64,000 nt of DNA from Aquimarina atlantica. Lineage in GTDB: Bacteria; Bacteroidota; Bacteroidia; Flavobacteriales; Flavobacteriaceae. The notes under the pieces are model-generated. The model saw only the letters and a program-made list of their open reading frames with translations. It did no database searches and had not been told where the DNA came from. This document shows, piece after piece, positions 56,059 to 64,000 of this stretch; position 1 is the stretch's first letter; each line of letters begins with the position of its first letter. The translations under genes and the position numbers were made by a program. The stretch is from the NCBI RefSeq assembly GCF_000626715.1, contig NZ_AQRA01000009.1, forward strand, positions 186,001 through 250,000, given 5' to 3'.

Positions 56059-59000
56059 ATGAGAAAACTGATACTTACCCTGTTTATTATATTGTATGGT
56101 TTTGGTCAAATGATGGCACAACGATTTCCTATCACAGTTGTTCCACAAGTAAACCCGCCGGCTCCTGTAAATTTTTATAATTATGCCGATCAAACTACAA
56201 TCAACAGCCCATTGCGAGTGCAATTGCTACTTAGCGATATCACTATTTCTAATGAGCAAATTCGATTAAAAGTATATTTTGAAGGTAATGGGATTGCTTT
56301 CGAAAGCAGGGATGTTGTTATAGGTGCTTCCTCGTTATTTATTGACGGTGGAGTTCCTTTGGTACTAACCAATACGGTATTAGCCCCGTATTTCGAATTT
56401 CAAAATATAAAGGGGATCAACTCGAATATCTATGGTAGCACTATTCCCGAAGGGAGCTATCAATTTTGTTTTGAAGTTTTTGATTTTTCTACAGGTAACC
56501 GTTTATCATCAAAGACATGTGCAAGTGCTTTTATATACAATAATGAACCTCCATTACTAAATCTACCTTTTAAAGGGACCAATATAGAACCTACAGAAGT
56601 AGAGAATATTGTTTTTCAGTGGACTCCAAGACATATTAATGTAAGCAATATAAAGTATGAACTTAGTATCGTAGAGATTTGGGATGACCAGGTAGATCCA
56701 CAAACTGCATTTTTATCTCAACCCCCTGTTTTTGAAACTACGACCACATCTACCTCATTTGTATATGGTCCTGCACAACCGCAGTTGTTACCAGAAAAGC
56801 GATATGCATGGCGGGTAAAAGCAAAAGCATTACAAGGTATTGAAGAGATTGGTCTCTTTAAGAATGAAGGAAATAGTGAGATTTTTTGGTTCTCTAAAAC
56901 GTCACCATGTAGTACGCTAGATAATGTATCTGCAACACCCAAAGGTATTTCAAAAATCAATGTTTTTTGGGGTGAAGATCCTTCAGAATATAGTGAATAT
57001 ACTATTGCATACCGAGAAGCCAACAGGCCTAATGCATATTGGTTTACCAAACGTACCAATAGCGGGTGGACTACGATATGGGATCTTAAACCTGGTACCA
57101 CATACGAATATAAAGTAAAGGCAAAATGTAAATATCAGTATGGAGAATATTCTGATGTGCAAGAGGTTACTACCGATACAACACAAGATGAAACTGCAAA
57201 TTATGATTGTGGGATTACACCAGACCCTATTGCTATTGCCAATCAAGTAGGACATCCAGGTCTAAAGATTGGAGACAGAATTACCGCAGGAGATTTTATT
57301 GTTCGAATAGTAGAAATTGATAATCAGGCTGATGGTCGTATTACTGGAAGAGGTTATGTAGGGATACCATATTTGAGATCAACCCACTATGGAGTAAAAT
57401 TTGATAACATTCTTATCAATACCGAGAATCAATTGGCAGCAGGGGAGATTGTAACCTTATATGATCCGGTGTATGGAGAAAGTGAAACCATGACCGTGGA
57501 TATCAATACCGATGTAGTAGAAATTATTACCGGTGATGAAGGAGAAACTAGCCAGGTAGAGGTTGGATTTGTTATAGAGAGTATTACTGTTGATGAGAAT
57601 GGAGCTGTAATAATTACAGGAGCCAATGGCGAGGAAGCTCTGGTACCCGGAGGGAGAGATTTACAGATTTCTGGTAGCGATGGTAAGGTCTGGAAAGTAG
57701 AGGAAAACGGTACAGTAAGAGCACTAGATGGCGTGATGGCAGAAGATGGGCCAGCTACAGATGATAATACAGAAGGAGTAGAAGACAATGAGATTATGCA
57801 AATCTCAGAAACAGGAGTCTTGATTACATTTATAGAATCGGGATACTATAATTTTGATGCACTACCCGATAGTGCCAAGGACAAATTAGACACAGAAGAA
57901 TTCTATCCTTCTATTCCTGTAGTGGGAGGAGGAACGTATACTCCGGCTTTTAAAGCAATATCTAATATAAGCGGAAATGATTTTGTTAAAGCCGTAGCAG
58001 ATTTTAGTGATGATTCGATTACTAACGAAGATATTGTATTTAAAACAAAAAGCGGTGTAGAAATTCCGGCTAGCTGGGATCAAAATGTAGCAACATTAAC
58101 TCTTAAAAAATCTTATGATTATGCAATAACCAAAGTACTGGCAACTGTAAAAAAAGGCAAAGGCGAAAAAAGTACGATTGCAGGGGTTCTTAATGTAGTG
58201 CATTTGGGTAGTAAAGCATTTACCGATGTTAATATTGTACTGATTCCTGTAAATAAAGCTAAGGTAAACCGTGTCGAAGCAGAAATTAAAAAGATCTATA
58301 GTAAGGTAGGTGTTAATTTAAATATTACTGTAGGACAACGATTTCAGGTACCAGAAAATATCTGGGATAAAGAAGAACCGTATGGTGTACTTAATGCAGG
58401 AGATAGTGGACTATTATCTCATTACAGCGCAGAGGAAGCGGCGATCAATGCCTATTTTAAAACTACTAGTGAGTATAGGCAAGATGCATACTATGTTTTT
58501 GTCACCGACCTTAAAGGAGTAAACTCTAATGAAAACAGGGAGATAGAAGGGTTTATGCCGCTCAAAAGTCAGTTTGGGTATATATTTCAAAGTGCTACAG
58601 ATGACGCCCGAACTATAGCTCACGAGCTGGGGCATGGGGTATTTGGATTAGAACATCCGTTCGCGGAATATGGTACCGAAGAAGCAACTACCCATTTTAT
58701 GATGGACTATAAAGGAGGTACAGCCTTTAACCATATGGATTGGAAAAACATCTTTGCTCCAGGATTTAAATTGTATTGGTTTCAAGGAGATGAAGATGGG
58801 GAATCTAATGTTCCTAATAGAAAATTATTATTACAACCAGATGGACGGTTGTTTGTTGCTGAGGGCTTAACATATATAAGACCAGATAAAGTAACACAAA
58901 TTAATGGAGCTATATACAAGATAAGAAATGGAGGTATAGAATATACATGGAATGAAGATAAACGATCTTATTTTAATGAAGAAACGATACTATCTGGAAT

Positions 59001-61746
59001 CGCTTTACAGCCTGAAGTTAATGGTAAGGTGCTGGTAAACCCAGGGGATAAGTTATATCTATATTGGTATGGTCTTTCTTGTGATCAGGATGTGATATAC
59101 AAAACTACTTGGGGCTTTTATAATAAAAATAAAGAAGGTTTTAGGATTAGAGATGTTATTAAAGAAGATGCTGTAACATATGTAAAGCCTTTGGGATGTC
59201 CAGATGATTTTGTGCCAGATAGTAATAACTATACAGATAATTGTCAGGGGTCAGATGTTGCCGAGTTAAATAAGCAAGGAAGGGACTTTGCTCTAAAACT
59301 AGGAGCAATTCTTACGAAAATTCAGGAAAACAAGCCTATCGATAAAACTGAAATTGTAGAAGCGTTAGAAGGCAAATGGTTATGTCTTGTCAAAGGATTA
59401 CATTATGAAGAACACCAAGAAAGATTTTTAAAAATACTTATTGAAGGAGAAGACTATGATAGTAATGTTGAAGAGACTATAGTAAAACTAATTAACAGTA
59501 TAAAAGTTGAAAATTTGAATAAGTTTTATACAAATGTTTTAATGATTAAAGACAATCAAAGAACCGTTTTGGATAAGTTATTAGTTGAATTAGAAAATTA
59601 TACTATCCAATTCTTAAATGATGATAACTATGATTATTTTTTAGATATATTACCGACTATTGCTTCTCAATTAAATACAGATACCAAAAAATGGAATATT
59701 ATTAATAGTATAATAAACAGAGGCAAAAAACGTGATCGTAAGTTAAATAATGATATTAATATTAGTGATATTGAGAAAAAAGCGATTACAAAAATATTGA
59801 TGTTTTTGAAAGACAATCAAAAGTATGGAGAAAAGATGCCAATGATAGCTGCTTTTTTTAATGAAATGTTTATTTCTCAGCATTGCTCGGATATAGAAGA
59901 TTATAAGATTGTTTTTAATATTGCTGCTAAGAGAAGCGAGAATAGAGAGGCATTTGCAAATTATACACGTATAGAACGCCGTCAGGAATACAAAGAATCA
60001 GTACTATTTAAAGAAGTAGAGACTATAGGAACATCTTGGGTTTTACCACCTCATAAAATTACAATGAAATCCGCAACAGGAGATTATCCTATAGATATGC
60101 CATATTATTGGGCTAAATATAATACTGAATATGAAACAATAGGTGCAAGAGCATTCTTAGAAAAATTTATCACTCGGTATGATACTTATCTATCAGATTA
60201 TAAGTCAGATAATAGCTTTTGGAATACTGTTTCTGAAAAACCAGAAGAGATTTCAGATGTAAAATTGAAACAGATATTATCTTATATTAATAATAAAGAG
60301 AATAAAAAATCATTACGATCAGTTTCTGTATCTAAAAAGCTGGCTGTAATCACAAGAATAATAGAAGAAGATCCAGATGCAGGAGATATAGACCCTGTAT
60401 TTAAAGGAATAGAAAATGATGCTTTGGTTAAGTTAGCACTTAGTTGCCAGCCAATCGCTTTGGTTAAACATCTCGAACAAATTGGATATAACAACATATA
60501 TCGAAAATTATCGGGAGATAGATTAAGTAAGTTTTTGATGCTGGCAGGTGAAGCTGTAGTTAAAGCAAAAAAACAGATAAAATTAAAACCATCAGAGGTT
60601 GAAAAATACCTAGAAAAACCAAGTTCTATTCCTTTAAAATTAGAAGCAGATATGTTAGAAACAGACCTTTTATCTGTTGAATTTGCAAATAGAGTAAGTA
60701 TTAAAATTAATGAACAACCTGCTATTCCTTATAATCAAATGGTTTTGGTATATGTATCAGGCTCATTCAAGTTTTTAGGACATCAATTTAAAAAAGGAGA
60801 TGTGCTTAACATACCAGCGATTCAAGCTTTTGCTATATCAAGACAGATAGATAAGGAATTGACTAAGGAGTCTGCATGGTTAGCTCTTGATGTTCTCTCC
60901 TTTGCAGTAGGTATAGGAGAATTAAAACTCGCTTTCAAAGTAGGAGGAATGATAACTAAAGCAACTATAGTTGCAGATGTAACATCATCAGGATTAGGTG
61001 CAATAGCAACTTTATTAAATGAAGATGATATAAGTCCAGCATTACGATCAGACTTACAGATGTTTAGCATGGTTGTGGGTAGTTGGAATGAACTTAAAGG
61101 TAACCCTGTAACTGGTCATTTTATCAATAGATTAGATAACAAGTTAGGAGCTCGACCTATAAAAACCTCTGCAGCTGATAAATTAAGAGAGGTAATGAAA
61201 AAGTACAGTATTCCTAATTCTGTAACAGATATTATAGAAAAAATAAAAGATATTAGAAAAGCAAACCCTAATGATAAGTTGTTGAAAGAAGATTTGATAA
61301 TACTTACTAGTGAGTTATGGTCTGGAAACCCGCCAAATGTGACTAAACTTTTTGAGAAACATGTTGCACAGGCATTTGATGGATGGCAGGTTCTAAGAAG
61401 GGCAGATCCAAATGCGGTACGTACAGTAGAATTAATAGAAGAAGTAGTAATGGAGATATATGGTAAAGGAAAAAAAGCTGTTGATTTAACAAATAAGATA
61501 AAAAGTGCCGGTAGCTTTAATAATTATAAAATTACTGAGGGAATGATTATCTATAACAAGTTAGAATACAATAAGTTTATTGCAAAGGTTACTGATTTCA
61601 AAAAAGGAGATAAAACAAAACTGGCAGTAAAAGCATATATTCTTTGGGGAAAAAATACTCAGGAAAGCTGGGATGAGCTGAAAAAATTATTTGAAGATAA
61701 TAATATTAAGAGTTTTACAGATGTTCCTCCAAGACCTAATAAATAA
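56059..61746 (+). CDS. Giant exported protein with polymorphic-toxin architecture
   Basis: The 1895-residue protein starts with a signal peptide (MRKLILTLFIILYGFGQMMAQ). An N-terminal region reading INSPLRVQLLLSDITIS resembles the TANFOR-type domain of Bacteroidota. Ig/fibronectin-type domains follow (about 150-375, for example LKPGTTYEYKVKAKCKYQYG). A metallopeptidase-like domain has AHELGHGVFGLEHPF (H855, E856, H859, H866) and MMDYKGGTAFNHMDW. A long helical region leads to a hydrophobic segment (about 1610-1655) and an unassigned C-terminal domain of about 200 residues. Metalloprotease-then-variable-tail order is known from polymorphic toxins. No T9SS tail and no adjacent small immunity gene are seen, so the toxin role is inference. 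Confidence 0.8.
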   Translation: MRKLILTLFIILYGFGQMMAQRFPITVVPQVNPPAPVNFYNYADQTTINSPLRVQLLLSDITISNEQIRLKVYFEGNGIAFESRDVVIGASSLFIDGGVPLVLTNTVLAPYFEFQNIKGINSNIYGSTIPEGSYQFCFEVFDFSTGNRLSSKTCASAFIYNNEPPLLNLPFKGTNIEPTEVENIVFQWTPRHINVSNIKYELSIVEIWDDQVDPQTAFLSQPPVFETTTTSTSFVYGPAQPQLLPEKRYAWRVKAKALQGIEEIGLFKNEGNSEIFWFSKTSPCSTLDNVSATPKGISKINVFWGEDPSEYSEYTIAYREANRPNAYWFTKRTNSGWTTIWDLKPGTTYEYKVKAKCKYQYGEYSDVQEVTTDTTQDETANYDCGITPDPIAIANQVGHPGLKIGDRITAGDFIVRIVEIDNQADGRITGRGYVGIPYLRSTHYGVKFDNILINTENQLAAGEIVTLYDPVYGESETMTVDINTDVVEIITGDEGETSQVEVGFVIESITVDENGAVIITGANGEEALVPGGRDLQISGSDGKVWKVEENGTVRALDGVMAEDGPATDDNTEGVEDNEIMQISETGVLITFIESGYYNFDALPDSAKDKLDTEEFYPSIPVVGGGTYTPAFKAISNISGNDFVKAVADFSDDSITNEDIVFKTKSGVEIPASWDQNVATLTLKKSYDYAITKVLATVKKGKGEKSTIAGVLNVVHLGSKAFTDVNIVLIPVNKAKVNRVEAEIKKIYSKVGVNLNITVGQRFQVPENIWDKEEPYGVLNAGDSGLLSHYSAEEAAINAYFKTTSEYRQDAYYVFVTDLKGVNSNENREIEGFMPLKSQFGYIFQSATDDARTIAHELGHGVFGLEHPFAEYGTEEATTHFMMDYKGGTAFNHMDWKNIFAPGFKLYWFQGDEDGESNVPNRKLLLQPDGRLFVAEGLTYIRPDKVTQINGAIYKIRNGGIEYTWNEDKRSYFNEETILSGIALQPEVNGKVLVNPGDKLYLYWYGLSCDQDVIYKTTWGFYNKNKEGFRIRDVIKEDAVTYVKPLGCPDDFVPDSNNYTDNCQGSDVAELNKQGRDFALKLGAILTKIQENKPIDKTEIVEALEGKWLCLVKGLHYEEHQERFLKILIEGEDYDSNVEETIVKLINSIKVENLNKFYTNVLMIKDNQRTVLDKLLVELENYTIQFLNDDNYDYFLDILPTIASQLNTDTKKWNIINSIINRGKKRDRKLNNDINISDIEKKAITKILMFLKDNQKYGEKMPMIAAFFNEMFISQHCSDIEDYKIVFNIAAKRSENREAFANYTRIERRQEYKESVLFKEVETIGTSWVLPPHKITMKSATGDYPIDMPYYWAKYNTEYETIGARAFLEKFITRYDTYLSDYKSDNSFWNTVSEKPEEISDVKLKQILSYINNKENKKSLRSVSVSKKLAVITRIIEEDPDAGDIDPVFKGIENDALVKLALSCQPIALVKHLEQIGYNNIYRKLSGDRLSKFLMLAGEAVVKAKKQIKLKPSEVEKYLEKPSSIPLKLEADMLETDLLSVEFANRVSIKINEQPAIPYNQMVLVYVSGSFKFLGHQFKKGDVLNIPAIQAFAISRQIDKELTKESAWLALDVLSFAVGIGELKLAFKVGGMITKATIVADVTSSGLGAIATLLNEDDISPALRSDLQMFSMVVGSWNELKGNPVTGHFINRLDNKLGARPIKTSAADKLREVMKKYSIPNSVTDIIEKIKDIRKANPNDKLLKEDLIILTSELWSGNPPNVTKLFEKHVAQAFDGWQVLRRADPNAVRTVELIEEVVMEIYGKGKKAVDLTNKIKSAGSFNNYKITEGMIIYNKLEYNKFIAKVTDFKKGDKTKLAVKAYILWGKNTQESWDELKKLFEDNNIKSFTDVPPRPNK

Positions 61747-61783
61747 AGTTTTGTTTGTACCGATTATCAAAATTTAATTTTAT

Positions 61784-61812
61784 AAAAAGCTCTATATAAG
61801 AGCTTTTTTTTG
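61784..61812 (+). terminator. Terminator after the giant exported protein gene
   Basis: AAAAAGCTCT and AGAGCTTTTT form a 10-bp stem with a 5-nt loop, followed by more T. It ends the two-gene unit 53515-61746. Confidence 0.9.
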
Positions 61813-61917
61813 CTCTGGTAAAGAAATATGTTATTCCTAAGTTATGCCATTTTTTAGTCTGATAATCAGGTGTTTAATTGTGATTTTTTGTAAGAAAAGT
61901 AAGGTAAAAACGTAAAA

Positions 61918-61933
61918 CCCCTGAAAACCGTGA
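61918..61933. promoter_or_regulatory. Shared 16-bp element, copy 2
   Basis: CCCCTGAAAACCGTGA is identical to 53276-53291 and lies in the same position relative to an exported-protein gene. Apart from this and the terminator, the 61747-62073 gap shows nothing else. Confidence 0.45.
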
Positions 61934-62073
61934 TATTTCCCATATGGCTTATTAATAAACTTGCATAATGTTAATCAACTTATAAAAATAACTATGTTTT
62001 TTAACAATGGGTTAGCAATCAAAAAGCCTGTAAACATACATTTTTTTTAAAAGATAATTTTGCCCCAGAGCCT

Positions 62074-64000
62074 ATGAATAAAGTACTACGATTCGCATTA
62101 GTATTATGCCTTTGTTTATCTACAACAAGTTTGTTGGCAAATGAGATGTTATATGCTACAGAGAAAAAAACAGAAGATACTAAAAGCGAAAAAGCAGAAC
62201 CGGTTAAGGATAGTTTACATAACAATACCACGGTTACCCATACCAAAATAGCACCGGCACAACCAGTTAAAACCTTTAGAGAATTTAAATCTCTCGAGAA
62301 ATTTGATACTCCCGTAGTAAAAGAAAAAATATCTGATTTTGGGATTGCAGAAGGCTACCAATTTAATGGGCTTAATGCCGAACAAGACAAGAATTGGCTT
62401 GATATAGCGAATGATGTATTTGAAAAGATTGATAATACAAAAAGGTACATCGAAGAACTTACTAATGATGAGTTAAAAGAGTTACCTGTTGCGATAGAAC
62501 CGGTTACTATTAGTAATGTAACCTATACCGTTGGGATCGCCAAAGCTGTTTTTAAACCAGCACATACAGAGCTTACAGTTTTTCTTAGGGTAGAATTACC
62601 AGAAACCACAACTACTTCAACAACCACAGCAGAAGGAACAACTACGACGACAAAAAATAAAAAAGATGTATTGATTTTAGGAGCATCTAATATCAAACTA
62701 TCCCATGATGGCGGGATAGATGGAGATGCCAGACTACATCTAATTTCACAATATACGATGAATCTTAATAGTGGTGCCATCTTACTTACACTAAAAGGAA
62801 GTTTTGAAAACCCAGGCACCTATGCAGTAATCGACTGTTTTGGTTTTAAAAAACTGGGGATAGATGCCAATATCAAATTCACCGATGGATTATTGTTTCC
62901 GGTAGATGAAAACGGTAAAAAGAAAACGGGCTATGTTAATAGTGATTTTAAAATAGTAGCAGAAGACTGGAATGATATGATAGTTAACATATCATTACCC
63001 GAATTTGGAGTCACAGGAGCAGCAGAAGGTACTACTTTTAAACTAAAAAATGCAGTACTGGATTTTAGTGATTTGAATAATGACGAGTCGATGCCATCAG
63101 GATATTTAAATACATATTATCGTGAGAACCCCAATTTGTGGAGAGGAGTATACGTACAAGATTTAGAAGTTGTTTTACCCAAAGCATTCGAGAAACAAAA
63201 TAATGATGAAAGAGTTGCTTTTGGTGCTCGAAACCTGATTATCGATGGCCAGGGAGTAACCGGTAAATTTACAGGAGATAATATTCTTACACTTGATGAA
63301 GGATCAGCTTCGGGATGGGCATTTTCGTTAGATCACTTTTTACTGGATATTGAAGTAAATAAGTTAAAAGGAGGAGAATTTGAGGGACAGATCATATTAC
63401 CTGTATCCGAAGTCGATAAGGTAAATTATATCGCAATAATCCAACCCGATGAATATACTCTTAGTGTATCTAATACCGAAGATATCAATTTTGATGTATG
63501 GAATGCAGAAGTAACCTTAACACCAGAATCTTATATAGAACTAAAGGTTAAGGATGACAAGTTTAGGCCCAAAGCAAGCTTAAACGGGTCTATAAATATT
63601 GCATCTGGGTTAAAAAAAGAAGAAAGTACATCAACAGATACTAAAAAAGATAAGACTGTCGATTTTAAGGGAATTGTATTTAAGGAAATGGTCATACAAA
63701 CCGAATCTCCAAAATTTTCGGTTGGTTCTTTTGGGTATAGAGGAAAAATGAAAATTGCTAATTTCCCTTTAACGGTGAATGAAATAAGATTAGAAGCCTC
63801 TTCTGATAATAAAGCAGCACTTGTTTTTAATTTTAATATCAATCTTACCTCAGAAAGAGATGGGGCTAATGGTGGAGGAGCCGAATTAAAAATTAATGCG
63901 CTCTTAGATCAAAGTGAAGGTAGAGATCGTTGGAAATATGATGGCATAGATTTAAATAGTGTCAATGTGGAAATGTCTGTGGCGGGGATAGAGCTAAAAG
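62074..64000 (+). CDS. Large exported protein of unknown function (cut by window end)
   Basis: The visible 642 residues start with a signal peptide (MNKVLRFALVLCLCLSTTSLLANE). A Lys/Glu-rich spacer, a Thr-rich linker (TTTSTTTAEGTTTTTKNK) and long beta-rich segments follow (for example LGASNIKLSHDGGIDG, FGARNLIIDGQGVTG). No domain is recognised. The frame is open to the last base, so the gene runs on beyond the window. It shares the 16-bp upstream element with the preceding cluster and may belong to the same surface system. It has its own start after a terminator. Confidence 0.85.
   Translation, partial: MNKVLRFALVLCLCLSTTSLLANEMLYATEKKTEDTKSEKAEPVKDSLHNNTTVTHTKIAPAQPVKTFREFKSLEKFDTPVVKEKISDFGIAEGYQFNGLNAEQDKNWLDIANDVFEKIDNTKRYIEELTNDELKELPVAIEPVTISNVTYTVGIAKAVFKPAHTELTVFLRVELPETTTTSTTTAEGTTTTTKNKKDVLILGASNIKLSHDGGIDGDARLHLISQYTMNLNSGAILLTLKGSFENPGTYAVIDCFGFKKLGIDANIKFTDGLLFPVDENGKKKTGYVNSDFKIVAEDWNDMIVNISLPEFGVTGAAEGTTFKLKNAVLDFSDLNNDESMPSGYLNTYYRENPNLWRGVYVQDLEVVLPKAFEKQNNDERVAFGARNLIIDGQGVTGKFTGDNILTLDEGSASGWAFSLDHFLLDIEVNKLKGGEFEGQIILPVSEVDKVNYIAIIQPDEYTLSVSNTEDINFDVWNAEVTLTPESYIELKVKDDKFRPKASLNGSINIASGLKKEESTSTDTKKDKTVDFKGIVFKEMVIQTESPKFSVGSFGYRGKMKIANFPLTVNEIRLEASSDNKAALVFNFNINLTSERDGANGGGAELKINALLDQSEGRDRWKYDGIDLNSVNVEMSVAGIELK

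Noticed and set aside
61747..62073. Immunity gene for the giant exported protein
   Set aside because: No open frame of reasonable size; the gap holds a terminator and the 16-bp element.

Overview
The window is AT-rich chromosomal DNA of a marine-type Flavobacteriaceae (Bacteroidota), probably near Aquimarina; the genus is a guess from gene style. Support comes from type IX secretion (T9SS) C-terminal sorting tails, a SusC-like TonB receptor, Bacteroidota-type promoters (TTTG, about 20 nt, TAnnTTTG), few Shine-Dalgarno sites, CHAT-TPR proteins, and an N-acylornithine carbamoyltransferase in place of ordinary ornithine carbamoyltransferase.

Layout. 1-4000: a TPR-CHAT protease-like gene split by a frameshift at an (AT)6 tract. 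4000-4700: dispersed repeats. 4700-7470: small protein, membrane protein, HisKA_3 sensor kinase and LuxR-type regulator. 7470-8930: repeats and a decayed metalloprotease gene. 8930-12763: an intact secreted metzincin protease. 12881-20717: ilvDBNCA for isoleucine/valine synthesis, preceded by two tandem Ile/Val-rich leader peptides, each with its own attenuator terminator. 20870-21500: small outer-membrane barrel gene and terminator. 21998-31288: arginine operon (GNAT, argG, argC, proC, argD, argF', argB, argE, argH) with a MITE-like insert between proC and argD. 31664-31884: a frameshifted GG-leader peptide gene. 32724-36287: intact TPR-CHAT paralogue. 36365-39994 (minus): GIY-YIG protein and a secreted beta-helix protein. 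40354-43967 (minus): acyl-CoA carboxylase operon. 44177-46236: three lipoprotein genes (YHYH, YwqK-like, SCO). 46333-47346 (minus): YdjM-like membrane protein. 47703-53212: two CheY-like regulators, a TonB-dependent receptor and a YfiR-histidine kinase fusion. 53515-64000: an outer-membrane barrel protein, a 1895-residue protein with polymorphic-toxin architecture, and a large exported protein cut by the window end.

How they work together. The ilv and arg blocks are complete biosynthetic modules. The ilv operon is probably controlled by ribosome-mediated attenuation. The arginine pathway probably uses N-succinylated intermediates, because residue 90 of the carbamoyltransferase is Ser rather than the Glu typical of acetylornithine enzymes. 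The least described parts are the double ilv attenuator, the receptor/YfiR-kinase module, the 53-64 kb exported-protein cluster, and the two CHAT genes set in shared repeat families, one of them switched off by a microsatellite slip.
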